Shown here: in pieces, positions 35,812 through 48,313 of the stretch | Layout of the letters: each line of letters starts with the position of its first letter | How positions within the stretch are numbered: the first letter of the stretch is position 1 | Assembly (NCBI RefSeq): GCF_019511605.1 | Contig: NZ_JAEUAV010000009.1 | Location: forward strand, 163,325 to 227,324 | From: Paraburkholderia phenoliruptrix | GTDB lineage: Bacteria > Pseudomonadota > Gammaproteobacteria > Burkholderiales > Burkholderiaceae | Direction of reading: 5' to 3' | DNA length: 64,000 nt | Notes under the pieces: generated by a model | Database searches by the model: none | Seen by the model: only the letters and a program-made list of their open reading frames with translations | What the model was told of the DNA's origin: nothing | Position numbers and translations under genes: made by a program

Positions 35812-36720
35812 ATGCAAACATACATGCCGGACACGACGATCAAGTGCACAGCCGACCAAGCCCCTGACCCTTCCCCGGCCAAGCCCGTAAGCGCCGCGGC
35901 GGGCGCCGCGTTGCTGTGCGTGCTGTCCATGTCGAGCGTGCAATTTGGCGCTGCACTGTCCGAACCGACAATGGCCGTTTACGGTTCGCTCAGCACTACG
36001 TGGCTGCGCCTGAGCTGGGCCGCACTCGTTCTCGCCGTGCTGGTGCGTCCGCGTTTTCGCAGCTACTCGCGCGCGCACTGGCTGGCCGCGGGCGCGCTCG
36101 GCGCCGCGATGGCCGGCATGACGTTGTGCTTTTTCACGGCGCTCCAGCGCATTCCGCTGGGACTGGCGGTGGCCATCGACTTTCTCGGACCGCTCACGGT
36201 CGCCACGCTCTCGGTGCGCCGCGCCCGCGCGCTGCTGTGGCCGGCGCTGGCCATCGCCGGCGTGGTGCTGCTCTCGCGCGATCGCGCCGGCTGGGTCGGC
36301 GAGCCGCTCGGCGTATTGCTCGCCTGCGCGGCGGCCTGCGGCTGGGGCAGCTACATCGTGCTCATGAAAAAGACCGGCAAGCTGTTTGCCGGACTCGAGG
36401 GACTGTCGGTCTCGCTGATTGCGGCGGCGCTCGTCGCCACGCCGTTCGGCCTCGCGCAAAGCGGCATGCATGTCGCGGCCGGTCAGCTTGCGACCACGGC
36501 AGGGCTCGCGATTCTGGTTCCGCTTTTGCCGTATGCGCTCGAAATGGTGGCACTGCGTCACATGCCGGCAGGATCGTTCGGTATCCTGATGAGTGTCGAG
36601 CCGGCGATTGGTGCGATAGCAGGCTTTGTCGTATTGCATCAGCCGATGGGTGTTTTGCAGATCGCGGGCACGCTGCTGGTGGTGACCGCAAGCGTCGGCG
36701 CTGTGGTGGCTGCGCGATAG
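35812..36720 (+). CDS. EamA/RhtA-type transporter (threonine/homoserine exporter-like)
   Basis: This 10-helix inner-membrane drug/metabolite transporter of about 302 residues resembles RhtA: SSVQFGAALSEPTMAVYGSLSTTWLRL, FFTALQRIPLGLAVAIDFLGPL, GWGSYIVLMKK and MPAGSFGILMSVEPAIGAIAGFVVL (each only in part here). RhtA exports threonine, homoserine and other amino acids; the substrate here is unproven. Start ATG 35812 or 35824, neither with a strong ribosome site. Divergent from the LysR gene. Confidence 0.9.
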   Translation: MQTYMPDTTIKCTADQAPDPSPAKPVSAAAGAALLCVLSMSSVQFGAALSEPTMAVYGSLSTTWLRLSWAALVLAVLVRPRFRSYSRAHWLAAGALGAAMAGMTLCFFTALQRIPLGLAVAIDFLGPLTVATLSVRRARALLWPALAIAGVVLLSRDRAGWVGEPLGVLLACAAACGWGSYIVLMKKTGKLFAGLEGLSVSLIAAALVATPFGLAQSGMHVAAGQLATTAGLAILVPLLPYALEMVALRHMPAGSFGILMSVEPAIGAIAGFVVLHQPMGVLQIAGTLLVVTASVGAVVAAR

Positions 36721-36934
36721 CCGGCACACTGACTGCGAGTTATTGCTGTTCTTGCTGTGAGTCGGGCTTCATGCTTCCCGAGCTAGCGACGCGCGCGTTA
36801 GAGCGTGAGTGAAGCCACGAGTGTCGGCACTGTGGCCGCCGCCGCGCGTCGGCTCCCCCGCCGCGCCTTTGGCCGGACGCACACCGCACCACACACGCAC
36901 ACACAGGCGAGCGCGCCATGCAACGCCCGCGCCG

Positions 36935-37486
36935 TTACGCCATGTTCTCCGCCTCGTACAAACGACGCCCCGCCGCATCCTTGGGGCCGACAATCGGCTC
37001 GAAGTCGATCGGCCACTCAATGCCGATGTCCGGATCGCTCCACAAGATGCAGCGCTCCAGTTCCGGAAACCAGTATTCGGTTGCCTTCCACAAACATTCG
37101 GCGACGTCGGACAGCACCACGAAGCCATGCGCGAAGCCGGGCGGCACCCACACCTGTCGGTGATTTTCCGCGCTCAGATAAGCCCCGCACCATTTGCCGA
37201 AGTTGGGGGAATTGAGCCGCACGTCCACGGCGACGTCGAATATCTCGCCGACCACGACCTGCATGAGCCGGCCTTGCGGTCGTTGCACCTGATAGTGCAG
37301 CCCGCGCAGCACGCCGTGCACCGCACGCAGGTGGCGGTCCTGCACGAAGTCGAAACCGCGCGCGACGTCGTCCACGAACTCGTCCGCGCTGAAGCTCTCG
37401 TAACAGAAGCCGGATTCGTCGCCAAACACCTCGGGTTCGATCAGTTTCACTTCCGGTAGTGCCGTCCCCAACACCTGGTTGCCCAT
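36935..37486 (-). CDS. RmlC-like dTDP-sugar 3,5-epimerase homologue, isolated
   Basis: This cupin-fold protein of 183 residues is homologous to dTDP-4-dehydrorhamnose 3,5-epimerase: EVFGDESGFCYESF, GVLRGLHYQ (with the catalytic His), VGEIFDVAVDVR, VPPGFAHGF, TEYWFP (Tyr) and WSDPDIGIEWP. Several positions usually conserved in RmlC differ: DERGFF is DESGFC, QDNHS is QDRHL, and GKLVR is GRLMQ. No rmlA, rmlB or rmlD is nearby. It may act on another NDP-sugar or in a different glycan. ATG 37486 was chosen; a TTG at 37516 is in frame. Confidence 0.82.
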   Translation of the reverse strand: MGNQVLGTALPEVKLIEPEVFGDESGFCYESFSADEFVDDVARGFDFVQDRHLRAVHGVLRGLHYQVQRPQGRLMQVVVGEIFDVAVDVRLNSPNFGKWCGAYLSAENHRQVWVPPGFAHGFVVLSDVAECLWKATEYWFPELERCILWSDPDIGIEWPIDFEPIVGPKDAAGRRLYEAENMA

Positions 37487-37583
37487 GCCACTATGCCCGT
37501 AAGAAACTGCCGACAAAACGGATACCGCCGCGCGCTCGCGCAGCGGTCGTTACACGCCTGCGTGTGCGGCGCGGTTGAGTGTG

Positions 37584-38579
<996 letters not shown>

Positions 38580-39304
38580 GGTCTTCCTCAAAATGTCTAC
38601 TTGGTTGGACGAGGACGCGCGTTAGTCCGACGATATCAGCGAATTGATAATCGCAATTCGAGATCGGAAACGCCGCTGGATGGATTATTAGCGATGTTAG
38701 CCGAATGAATCGCGTTAGTAAATTTGAAAACAATGGAAAATAGCAACCGATTAAATGTATGACGAGAATATTCTCATTCGGTGCAAGTAATAATGGACGG
38801 TGCATTGATATGCAGCGGAAAAACATACCGTCCGCAACTCCGACTGCTCGTAGAACGGCCCAGGCTGCGGCCTCCCAGCCCACGACACGGCGGCGCTTCA
38901 CGATGCGATATGCATTGGTCACACGGGCGGCCGCTTTTGGCTTCCGCGAGAAATGTTTCACAACTGAACACGCGTATGCAGCGGCGTGGCCGTTTTGATT
39001 GCGTTGGTTATTCGCCAATCCTGAATCCGCCGCTTTTCCATTGGCAATTCAGCATTCGCAAATCAAATCGGGGAATTAACGGAATATATTCGGAGTACGG
39101 GAGTGCGCGGAAATGTTTCAATTATGAAACATCGCATGGGTATTTGTCTGATTTTAAAGTTTGGGACGGCGCCTTCATTTGCCTTGCGGAATTGCCAGAC
39201 GATTTAAAGCCGTATTCAAAAGTCGGCGGAAACGCGGCAGGTAGCAGTAGCTCCGCCCCCCTCGTGCGGAATGCGGAACTACTGCCATGGCCTGACAACT
39301 TGGG
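38580..39304. other. AT-rich gene-free region with several palindromes
   Basis: This 725-base stretch between the GlxA-type regulator and uvrA has GC content visibly lower than its flanks. It contains GAGAATATTCTC (38765-38776), a perfect 12-base palindrome, and ATGTTTCA-TTA-TGAAACAT (39114-39132), a perfect 8+3+8 dyad. A related half-conserved copy, ATGTTTCA followed by TGAACA, lies at 38953-38970. The frames that cross it have no ribosome site and mixed composition, so I call no gene. It probably holds the promoter of the GlxA-type gene and binding sites for one or more regulators. Confidence 0.6.
39114..39132. promoter_or_regulatory. 19-base dyad ATGTTTCA-N3-TGAAACAT
   Basis: The eight-base arms around TTA are perfectly complementary. 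A second copy with one arm degraded lies about 160 bases upstream (38953-38970, ATGTTTCA-N4-TGAACA). The repetition and perfect symmetry suggest a protein-binding site. The binder is unknown. Confidence 0.5.
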
Positions 39305-42300
39305 CTAGCCGTGCGTGCCTTCGCCTGCTTCCTCGCCCGCGACAGTTGCGACTGTCGCGGCGGCTCGTCTGCCCGCGCCGCCGCTGGCGGTACGCTCGAG
39401 CACCGGCTTCAATGCGGCCCCTGTATGACTTGCGCGAACCTGAACGATGCCTTCCGGATCCGCCGCAGCGACAATGGTGCCGCCGCCCACGCCACCTTCG
39501 GGACCGAGGTCGATAATCCAGTCCGCCTCGGCGATTACGTCGAGATCGTGCTCGATCACCACCACGCTATGTCCGCCGTCCGTCAGACGATGCAGTACAC
39601 GGATCAGTTTCGCGACATCCGCCATGTGCAGACCGACGGTCGGCTCGTCGAGCACGTACAACGTGTGCGGCGCTTTCTGGCCGCGCCGCGTCACGTCGTC
39701 GCGCACCTTGCTCAGTTCAGTGACGAGCTTGATGCGCTGCGCCTCCCCGCCCGACAACGTAGGCGACGGTTGGCCAAGCGTGAGGTAGCCGAGCCCGACG
39801 TCTTTCATCAACTGCAACGGGTGAGCGATGTTGGAGATGGGCGCAAAGAATTCGACCGCCTCGTCGATTTCCATGGTCAGCACGTCGCCGATATTCTTGC
39901 CGCGCCATGTCACCGCGAGCGTTTCCGGATTGAAACGCTGCCCATGACAGACGTCGCATGGCACTTTCACGTCCGGTAAAAAGCTCATGCCGATGGTGCG
40001 CACGCCCTGCCCTTCACACGCGGGGCAACGGCCCTCGCCCGTATTGAACGAGAAGCGCGACGCGGTGTAGCCGCGCGCCCGCGCCTCGAGCGTGCCGGCG
40101 AACAGCTTGCGGATTGCGTCCCACACGCCGATGTAGGTGGCAGGACACGAGCGCGGCGTTTTGCCGATGGGCGTCTGATCGACTTCCAGCACCCGGTCGA
40201 TGCTTTCCCAACCCGTAATCGAATCGCAGCCCTGCCACGCATGTGTGACGTTCAGCGGCGCACGCGGCGCGCTGCGCGCGAGCACGCTCGAGCGGCGGTT
40301 GGAGGCAGGCTGTTCCTCGGCGGCCGCGCGGGCGCGCCGCGTGGCCGGTGACGACAACACCGAGCGACCAACGGCGTCGAGCAGGTTGGCCATCAGCACG
40401 TCGCGAGCGAGCGTGGATTTGCCCGATCCGCTCACGCCCGTCACCGCGACGAGCCGCGACAGCGGAATGCCCACCGTCACATTGCGCAGATTGTGCAGCT
40501 TGCCGCCGTGCACGGTCAGCCAGTTTTCCGGCACCGCCGCCGCGCGTTTGCCCGGCGCAACAACCTTGCGGCGCGGCTGCAGCGGATGCACGATGGGCGT
40601 GGCGAGAAACTGCCCGGTGAGCGATTCGGGTTGCGCGGAGAGGTCGGCCACACTGCCTTGTGCGATCAGCGTACCGCCGCGCTTGCCGGCGCCCGGCCCA
40701 ATGTCGATGATGTGATCGGCCCGCCGGATCGTGTCTTCGTCATGCTCGACGACCACCAGCGTGTTGCCCTTGTCGCCGAGCTTGCGCAGCGCGTTCAGCA
40801 GAATCTGGTTGTCGCGCGGATGCAAACCGATGGTCGGCTCGTCCAGCACATAGCAGACGCCTTGCAGGTTGCTGCCCAACTGCGCAGCGAGCCGGATGCG
40901 CTGCGCCTCGCCGCCCGACAGGCTCGGCGCCGCGCGGTCGAGACTCAGATAACCGAGCCCGACTTCTTCGAGAAACTGCAAACGGCTGCCGATTTCGCTC
41001 ACCACGTCGCGCGCGATTTCCGCGTCACGCCCTGTCATCTGCAAGCTGTCGATCCACGCGCGCGTGTCCGAGACGGTCCATTGCGCGACGTCGGTAATGG
41101 CGTGCGCGTCGAACGTGACGGCGCGCGCCGTCGGATTCAGCCGCGTGCCCGCGCAGTCCGGACATGGTTCGTCGACAAGGCCCTCCGGTTCCTGCTCTTC
41201 CGACGGCAAGCTCTGTTCGCGGCCGCGATTGTCGTCCACGACGATCGTGTCGTCGTACGCCGCACGTTGCTCGCGCGTGAGTGCGAGGCCCGTGCCCACA
41301 CAGGTGGTGCACCAGCCGTGCTTGCTGTTATACGAGAACATGCGCGGGTCGAGTTCCGGATAGCTCGTACCGCACACCGGACAGGCGCGCCTCGTGGACA
41401 GCACCTTGACGGTACCGAGCTTCGCGGTGGGCAGGCCGCCGTGCATCGCGTCGTGCAAGCCGTCGAGCGGCGCGAGCAGATGCATCACTCCCTTGCCGAG
41501 GTCCAGGGTCTGGTCTAGCGCGTGACGCAGTGCCGCTTCGTTGTCCGCCGACACGATCAGGTCGGCCACCGGCAATTCAATCGTGTGCTCGCGGAAGCGG
41601 TCGAGCTTCGGCCACGGGTCCACCGGCACGAATTCGCCGTCCACGCGCAGATGCGTATTGCCGCGCGCCTTGGCCCACTTCGCGAGATCGGTGTACACGC
41701 CCTTGCGGTTCACCACGAGCGGCGCGAGAAAGCCGACGTGTTGCCCCTTGTGGTCGCGCAGCAACTGCGCCGCGATCGACTCGGTGCTTTGCGACGTGAC
41801 AGGCGTGCCGTCATGAATGCAATGTTGCAGACCGAGCTTCACATAGAGCAGACGCAGGAAATGCCATACCTCCGAGGTGGTCGCGACCGTACTCTTGCGA
41901 CCGCCGCGCGACAAACGCTGCTCGATCGCGACGGTCGGCGGAATGCCGTACACGGCGTCGACCTCCGGACGCCCGGCGGGCTGCACGATGGAGCGCGCGT
42001 ACGCATTCAGAGATTCGAGGTAACGGCGCTGCCCTTCGTGAAAGAGAATGTCGAACGCAAGGGTTGATTTGCCCGAACCCGACACGCCGGTAATCACATT
42101 GAACTTGCCGTGCGGAATGTCGACATCCAGCGCTTTCAGGTTGTGCTCGCGCGCATTGACAATGCGCACCACGTCCTCGCCTTCGATGGCGCGGCGCGCC
42201 CGCGCCGCGCTCAGCGCCTTCTGCAACGGCACGCCTTGCGAAGCGGTATCCGCCGGTTGCGCGACCGCGCTCATCGCGCGGTCGTACTGCAGCAGCGCTT

Positions 42301-45280
42301 CGCCGGTATGCGATTCGGCGCAGGCCTTGACTTCTTCGGGCGTGCCCGCGCACAGCACGCGGCCACCGCCGTCGCCGCCTTCCGGACCGAGGTCGATGAT
42401 CCAGTCTGCCGCGCGGATCACGTCGAGGTTATGCTCGATCACGATCAGCGAATGGCCGCTTGCCAGCAGCTTGCCGAACGCCTGCATGAGCTTGGCAATG
42501 TCGTCGAAATGCAGGCCGGTGGTGGGCTCGTCGAACATGAAGAGCCGCCTCGCGACCGCCTGCTTCGCATTGCGCGCGCTGCGCGCCTGCGCCGATTCGG
42601 CCAGGAAGCCCGCCAGCTTGAGCCGCTGCGCTTCGCCGCCGGACAGGGTGGGCACCGGCTGGCCGAGCTTCACATACTCCAGGCCGACATCGACAATGGG
42701 CTGCAGAACGCGCAGCACTTCCGCGTCGTTCGCAAAGTAGCCGGCGGCCTCGCTCACGGTCAGCTCCAGCACATCTGCAATGCTCAAGGCACGCGCGGGT
42801 TCGCCCCGTTCGATCTTCACCTCGAGCAGTTCGGCGCGATACCGGCGCCCGTCGCAATCGGGACAGCGCAGGTAGACGTCGCTCAGGAACTGCATTTCAA
42901 TGTGTTCGAAGCCCGAGCCGCCGCAAGTCGGACAACGCCCGTCGCCCGAATTGAAGCTGAACATGCCGGGCCCGTAGCCGCGTTGCTGCGCGAGCGGCGC
43001 CTTGGCGAAAAGCTTGCGGATCTCGTCGAACGCGCCCACGTAGCTGGCCGGATTCGAGCGCGCGGTCTTGCCGATTGGCGACTGGTCGACAAACACCACG
43101 TCGGTCACCTGGTCCGCGCCGCTCAGGCTGCGAAACGCGCCCGGCGATTCTGTAGCGAGGCCGAAGTGCCGCGCCATGGCCGGGTACAGCACGTCTTGCA
43201 ACAGCGTGGACTTGCCCGAGCCGGATACGCCCGTCACACAGACGAGCCGCTGCAGCGGAATTTCCACCGTGACGTCGCGCAGGTTGTGCTCGGTCGCGCC
43301 TTCCAGCACGATGCGCGGCGTGTTTGCATCCACCGGGCGCCGCGACCAGTGCGCGGCGTCCGCGACATGGCGGCGCCCGCCGAGGTATTCGCCCGTGAGC
43401 GTGCCCGACGAGCGGATGGCCTCCGGCGCGCCGTCGAAAATAATGGAGCCGCCGCGCTCGCCGGGCCCCGGCCCCATGTCGATCAGCCGGTCCGCCGCCA
43501 GCATGACCGACGGGTCGTGCTCCACCACGACAAGCGTATTGCCCGCGTCGCGCAGGCGGTGCATGGCCTCCACGATCCGGTTCAGGTCGCGCGGATGCAG
43601 GCCGATGCTGGGTTCGTCCAGCACGAAGAGCGTTTTGGTGAGCGAGGTGCCGAGCGCGGTGGTCAGGTTGATCCGCTGCACTTCGCCGCCCGACAGCGTG
43701 CGGCTTTGCCGGTCCAGCGTCAGATAACCGAGCCCGACGTCGCACAGATACTTCAGGCGCGTGCGCACTTCGGCGAGCAATAGCTTGAGCGCGTCGTCCA
43801 GCAACGCGCTTGGCAGGCTGATCTCGTCGAAGAAGCGCCGGATGCGCTCAATCGGCATCAGCATCAGGTCGTGCACGGTCAAACCGGGCAGCGCCTCGAG
43901 CTGTGCGCGATTCCATTCGACACCGCGCGGCATGAAGCGCTGCGCGGCCGGCAGAACCTGGTCTGCATTCGCTTTGCTGCCCAGACGCCATAACAGCGAT
44001 TCGGTTTTCAGACGCGCGCCGCCGCAGGTTTCGCATGGCGTGTAGCTGCGGTACTTGGACAGCAGCACCCGGATATGCATCTTGTACGCCTTCGATTCGA
44101 GATATTCGAAGAAGCGTTTGACGCCATACCACTGGCTTTGCCACTTGCCGTTCCAGTCCGGCGAACCGTTGATGACCCAGTCGCGCTCGGCATCCGTCAG
44201 TTCGCCCCAGGGCGTGCCGCGGCGGATGTCGGCCTTCGCCGCGTAGCGCATCAGATCGTCCTGACACTCCTTCCACGCGGGGGTTTGCATCGGCTTGATC
44301 GCGCCGTCGCGCAGAGTCTTGCGGGCGTCGGGAATGACAAGGCCGAGATCGACGCCGATCACGCGGCCAAAGCCGCGGCAGACCTCGCACGCGCCGTAGG
44401 CCGAGTTGAACGAGAACAGCGCAGGCTGCGGGTCGGCATAGCGCAGGTCGCTCTCCGGGCTGTGCAGCCCCGTTGAAAAGCGCCAGATTTCCGGCTCCGG
44501 CGGCTGCGCCGTGGGCGCGAGCGGCGCCTCGGCGGCCGGCAGCACATAGATATTGACGCGCCCGCCGCCGCGCTTGAGCGACGCCTCGAGCGCCTCGATC
44601 ACCCGCTGCTTGTCGGCCTGGCGCACGCGAAAGCGGTCGGCGACCACGTCGAGCAGTTTGCGCCTGCCGGTGGGCGAATCCACCTCACGCTGTGCCTGCA
44701 CGCGCGTGTAGCCGCTTGCGGAAAGCCATTGCTCGACCTCCTGCTCGGTAGCCGACTCCGGCAACTCGACCGGAAACGTCACCACCAGCCGCGGATCGCT
44801 CCCTTCAGTGCGCTCGAGCAGCTCCGCGTAAATGGTTTCCGGCGTGTCGTGCCGCACTTGCCGCGCCGTCTTGCGGTCGAACAGCTCGGCCGCGCGGGCG
44901 TAGAGCAGCTTGAGGTGGTCGTTGAGCTCCGTCATGGTGCCGACCGTGGAGCGTGAACTGCGCACCGGGTTGGTCTGGTCGATCGCGATGGCGGGCGGCA
45001 CGCCGTCCACCCGGTCGACCTGCGGCCGGTCCATCCGGTCGAGAAACTGCCGGGCGTAGGCGCTGAAGGTTTCGACATAGCGCCGCTGCCCTTCTGCGTA
45101 GAGCGTGTCGAACACGAGGCTCGACTTGCCGGAACCGGACGGGCCCGTTACGACCGTCATTTCGCCGGTTTTCACGTCGAGATCGACGTTTTTCAGGTTG
45201 TGCTGGCGCGCGCCGCGAATCTTGATAATGCCGTTGGATGACAATTTTTCGACCGTCTGAATGAGTGGGCCACCTCTCAC
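39305..45280 (-). CDS. Double-length UvrA-type excision nuclease ATPase (four ABC units)
   Basis: This DNA-damage recognition ATPase of the UvrA family is about 1,991 residues, twice the normal 940-960. It contains four Walker A motifs (GPSGSGKSS, then GVSGSGKST three times), four LSGGE signatures and four Walker B segments ([40 protein letters not shown]). Each half also has UvrA-type Zn-finger Cys pairs, such as CPTCGG/CPDCDG and CPACEG/CDVCHG. So two UvrA chains are fused head to tail, an intramolecular counterpart of the UvrA dimer. GTG 45280 is used as start because the only farther GTG at 45355 falls in the promoter -10. ATT 45262 with AGAGGTGG before it is another option. It is probably a second UvrA rather than the housekeeping one. 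Confidence 0.85.
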   Translation of the reverse strand: MRGGPLIQTVEKLSSNGIIKIRGARQHNLKNVDLDVKTGEMTVVTGPSGSGKSSLVFDTLYAEGQRRYVETFSAYARQFLDRMDRPQVDRVDGVPPAIAIDQTNPVRSSRSTVGTMTELNDHLKLLYARAAELFDRKTARQVRHDTPETIYAELLERTEGSDPRLVVTFPVELPESATEQEVEQWLSASGYTRVQAQREVDSPTGRRKLLDVVADRFRVRQADKQRVIEALEASLKRGGGRVNIYVLPAAEAPLAPTAQPPEPEIWRFSTGLHSPESDLRYADPQPALFSFNSAYGACEVCRGFGRVIGVDLGLVIPDARKTLRDGAIKPMQTPAWKECQDDLMRYAAKADIRRGTPWGELTDAERDWVINGSPDWNGKWQSQWYGVKRFFEYLESKAYKMHIRVLLSKYRSYTPCETCGGARLKTESLLWRLGSKANADQVLPAAQRFMPRGVEWNRAQLEALPGLTVHDLMLMPIERIRRFFDEISLPSALLDDALKLLLAEVRTRLKYLCDVGLGYLTLDRQSRTLSGGEVQRINLTTALGTSLTKTLFVLDEPSIGLHPRDLNRIVEAMHRLRDAGNTLVVVEHDPSVMLAADRLIDMGPGPGERGGSIIFDGAPEAIRSSGTLTGEYLGGRRHVADAAHWSRRPVDANTPRIVLEGATEHNLRDVTVEIPLQRLVCVTGVSGSGKSTLLQDVLYPAMARHFGLATESPGAFRSLSGADQVTDVVFVDQSPIGKTARSNPASYVGAFDEIRKLFAKAPLAQQRGYGPGMFSFNSGDGRCPTCGGSGFEHIEMQFLSDVYLRCPDCDGRRYRAELLEVKIERGEPARALSIADVLELTVSEAAGYFANDAEVLRVLQPIVDVGLEYVKLGQPVPTLSGGEAQRLKLAGFLAESAQARSARNAKQAVARRLFMFDEPTTGLHFDDIAKLMQAFGKLLASGHSLIVIEHNLDVIRAADWIIDLGPEGGDGGGRVLCAGTPEEVKACAESHTGEALLQYDRAMSAVAQPADTASQGVPLQKALSAARARRAIEGEDVVRIVNAREHNLKALDVDIPHGKFNVITGVSGSGKSTLAFDILFHEGQRRYLESLNAYARSIVQPAGRPEVDAVYGIPPTVAIEQRLSRGGRKSTVATTSEVWHFLRLLYVKLGLQHCIHDGTPVTSQSTESIAAQLLRDHKGQHVGFLAPLVVNRKGVYTDLAKWAKARGNTHLRVDGEFVPVDPWPKLDRFREHTIELPVADLIVSADNEAALRHALDQTLDLGKGVMHLLAPLDGLHDAMHGGLPTAKLGTVKVLSTRRACPVCGTSYPELDPRMFSYNSKHGWCTTCVGTGLALTREQRAAYDDTIVVDDNRGREQSLPSEEQEPEGLVDEPCPDCAGTRLNPTARAVTFDAHAITDVAQWTVSDTRAWIDSLQMTGRDAEIARDVVSEIGSRLQFLEEVGLGYLSLDRAAPSLSGGEAQRIRLAAQLGSNLQGVCYVLDEPTIGLHPRDNQILLNALRKLGDKGNTLVVVEHDEDTIRRADHIIDIGPGAGKRGGTLIAQGSVADLSAQPESLTGQFLATPIVHPLQPRRKVVAPGKRAAAVPENWLTVHGGKLHNLRNVTVGIPLSRLVAVTGVSGSGKSTLARDVLMANLLDAVGRSVLSSPATRRARAAAEEQPASNRRSSVLARSAPRAPLNVTHAWQGCDSITGWESIDRVLEVDQTPIGKTPRSCPATYIGVWDAIRKLFAGTLEARARGYTASRFSFNTGEGRCPACEGQGVRTIGMSFLPDVKVPCDVCHGQRFNPETLAVTWRGKNIGDVLTMEIDEAVEFFAPISNIAHPLQLMKDVGLGYLTLGQPSPTLSGGEAQRIKLVTELSKVRDDVTRRGQKAPHTLYVLDEPTVGLHMADVAKLIRVLHRLTDGGHSVVVIEHDLDVIAEADWIIDLGPEGGVGGGTIVAAADPEGIVQVRASHTGAALKPVLERTASGGAGRRAAATVATVAGEEAGEGTHG

Positions 45281-45353
45281 GGACGCCGCGCGCCCGCGCA
45301 AGTTCAGCACAAGCGGCGCGGCGAGGTGGAGGCGCGCCCGCGTGCAGTTGGAC

Positions 45354-45382
45354 ACTATACTGTATATCTATACAGTTTTCCA
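45354..45382 (-). promoter_or_regulatory. LexA (SOS) box inside a sigma-70 promoter for the double UvrA gene
   Basis: CTGTATATCTATACAG at 45360-45375 is a full match to the CTGT-N8-ACAG LexA consensus. On the minus strand TGGAAA (45382-45377) and TATAGT (45359-45354) are 17 bases apart and act as -35 and -10. The LexA box precisely fills the spacer, so bound LexA would block polymerase. Transcription would begin near 45347. Confidence 0.88.
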
Positions 45383-45444
45383 CGAACCGCCGCGGGCGCC
45401 GGCCGGTGCTTTATCCGAAGCGCCAGTCGGCGCCCGCGCCGCGC

Positions 45445-46341
45445 CTACTCCGTGGCGGCCGTCTCGAACACATCGCGCAGCCACTGTGAAAATACCCGCA
45501 CGCGCGACGACAGTTGCCGGTTCTGCGGATACAGCACCGAAACGGGCAACGAGGGCGGCGGGAAGTCGGCGAGAATGATCTTCAGGCGCCCGTCCGCCAG
45601 TTCGTCGCGCACCCGGTAGCGCGGCACCTGCACGATTCCTAGCCCGGCCACCGCCGAGCCGGTGTAAAGCTCCACGCCCGTGACCGAAACCGCGCCCGGC
45701 AGCAGCATCGGCGTGTTGCGTCCTTCGATGCTGAACTCGAGCGGCAACGGCCTGCCCGTGGCGCTCGACACATAGTTGACGGCGCGGTGTGCAGAGAGCG
45801 CTTGCGGGTCGGCCGGCTCGCCGTACTTTTGCAGATACTCCGGGCTTGCCACCGTGACTTGCGGCAGCTGCGCGACGCGCCGCCCGACCATCGACGAATC
45901 CTGCAGGTTGCCCGCGCGCAGCACGCAGTCTATGCCTTCACGCACGAGGTCGACGAGCCGGTCGTCCTCGCCGATGGTCAGTTCGATGCCGGGGTAGCGC
46001 GCAAGGAACGCCGGCAAGGCCGGCACGATGAAGTGTCGCGCCAGCGTACCTTGCAGGTTGACCCGCAACAGGCCCTTGGGCGCGAGGTTCGAGAACGAGC
46101 CCTCGGCTTCCTCCAGGTCAGCAATGAGCCGCACGCAGCGGCCGTAATACGCCTGCCCGTCGGGCGTCAGGCGCACCGTGCGCGTGGTGCGCTCGAGCAG
46201 CCGCGCGCCCAGCCGCTCCTCCATCCGCTTGACCAGGTTGGTGACGGTCGCGCGCGGTATCTGCAGGTCGTCCGACGCGCGCGTGAAGCTCTGCCGCTCG
46301 GCGACGCGTACGAAAACGCGCATTTCCTCGAAACGATCCAT
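45445..46341 (-). CDS. LysR-type transcriptional regulator
   Basis: The 298-residue regulator begins MDRFEEMRVFVRVAERQSF, winged helix ASDDLQIPRATVTNLVKRMEERLG, of the large CrgA/AaeR-like subgroup. The sensor domain contains GLLRVNLQGTLARHFIVPAL and GIDCVLRAGNLQDSSMVGRRV (in part). It is divergent from the SDR gene at 46471 (129-base shared region), its probable target. Confidence 0.9.
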   Translation of the reverse strand: MDRFEEMRVFVRVAERQSFTRASDDLQIPRATVTNLVKRMEERLGARLLERTTRTVRLTPDGQAYYGRCVRLIADLEEAEGSFSNLAPKGLLRVNLQGTLARHFIVPALPAFLARYPGIELTIGEDDRLVDLVREGIDCVLRAGNLQDSSMVGRRVAQLPQVTVASPEYLQKYGEPADPQALSAHRAVNYVSSATGRPLPLEFSIEGRNTPMLLPGAVSVTGVELYTGSAVAGLGIVQVPRYRVRDELADGRLKIILADFPPPSLPVSVLYPQNRQLSSRVRVFSQWLRDVFETAATE

Positions 46342-46470
46342 GTCAGCCGCGCCTCGTCGTGAATATTGTTGAAGAGATTGGAATGATGATGGTCATAGCG
46401 ACCCGATTATCCCAGAACGAAAAAAGCCGATCATTCACTCACCGATTCAACACTCAAGAGGAAACGCACC

Positions 46471-47214
46471 ATGAACACGACCACAAACGCTCAGATTGCG
46501 ATTGTCACCGGCGCTTCGCGCGGCATCGGCGCAGCCGTTGCACGGCGTCTCGCGGCCGACGGCTTTGCCGTCGTCGTGAACTACGCAGCGAGCTCGGGCG
46601 AAGCCGAAGCGCTCGTCGCCGAACTGAATGCAGCCGGCGGCCGGGCGATAGCAGTGAAAGCCGACGTCTCGAGCGCCGGCGACGTGCGCCGCATGTTCGA
46701 GGCGGCGGAGCAGCAACTGGGAAAGGTTGACGTGCTGGTCAACAATGCCGGCGTGATCAAGCCGACGCCGCTTGCCGACACGAGCGACGAACTGTACGAC
46801 CGCGCGTTCGACACCAACGTGCGCGGCACCTTCAACACGTTGCGCGAAGCGGCGCGCCGCATGAACGACGGCGGCCGCATCGTCAATTTTTCGAGCACCA
46901 CGCTGGCGCTGAACATGCCGGGCTATGCGATCTACAACGCGACGAAGGCCTCCGTGGAAGCATTCACGCATGTGTTCGCGAAGGAACTGCGCGGGCGCAA
47001 CATCACTGTGAATGCGGTCGCGCCAGGGCCGGTTGCCACGTCGCTGTTCCTCGACGGCAAGACCAACGAGCAGATCCAGCACTTCGCAAAAATGCCGCCG
47101 CTCGAGCGGCTCGGCCAACCGGACGATATCGCGTCGGTGGTGGCGTTCCTCGCGAGCTCGCAGGCCGGCTGGGTCAACGGCCAGGTGTTGCGCGCGAACG
47201 GCGGGCTGGCATGA
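46471..47214 (+). CDS. Short-chain dehydrogenase/reductase (FabG-like)
   Basis: This classical SDR of 247 residues has cofactor motif TGASRGIG (about residues 13-20), NNAG, catalytic Ser in FSSTTLAL and YNATK as the Tyr-x-x-x-Lys pair, ending with GQVLRANGGLA. Likely an NADP-dependent 3-oxoacyl-type or alcohol reductase; substrate unknown. ATG 46471 follows AGGAAA. Divergent from a LysR regulator; convergent with the aldo-keto reductase. Confidence 0.93.
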   Translation: MNTTTNAQIAIVTGASRGIGAAVARRLAADGFAVVVNYAASSGEAEALVAELNAAGGRAIAVKADVSSAGDVRRMFEAAEQQLGKVDVLVNNAGVIKPTPLADTSDELYDRAFDTNVRGTFNTLREAARRMNDGGRIVNFSSTTLALNMPGYAIYNATKASVEAFTHVFAKELRGRNITVNAVAPGPVATSLFLDGKTNEQIQHFAKMPPLERLGQPDDIASVVAFLASSQAGWVNGQVLRANGGLA

Positions 47215-47287
47215 CGCGCGCGCTGGTTCGGCCGCGGGACAAGGGGCACCGGGCCAGCGCGACGCACCGCGACGGCAGGCCGCGCGT

Positions 47288-48313
<1,026 letters not shown>

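Noticed and set aside
38781..39308. 175-residue rightward frame in the AT-rich gap
   Set aside because: It has no ribosome site, switches composition midway, shows no recognisable family and covers the palindromes; more likely non-coding.
39305..45280. Two separate uvrA genes with a missed stop
   Set aside because: The frame is continuous with no stop and motifs continue in order across the junction, so I take it as one gene.
45356..45380. HutC-like TGTATA site upstream of uvrA
   Set aside because: The full dyad is CTGT-N8-ACAG, matching LexA better, and the gene is a DNA repair gene.
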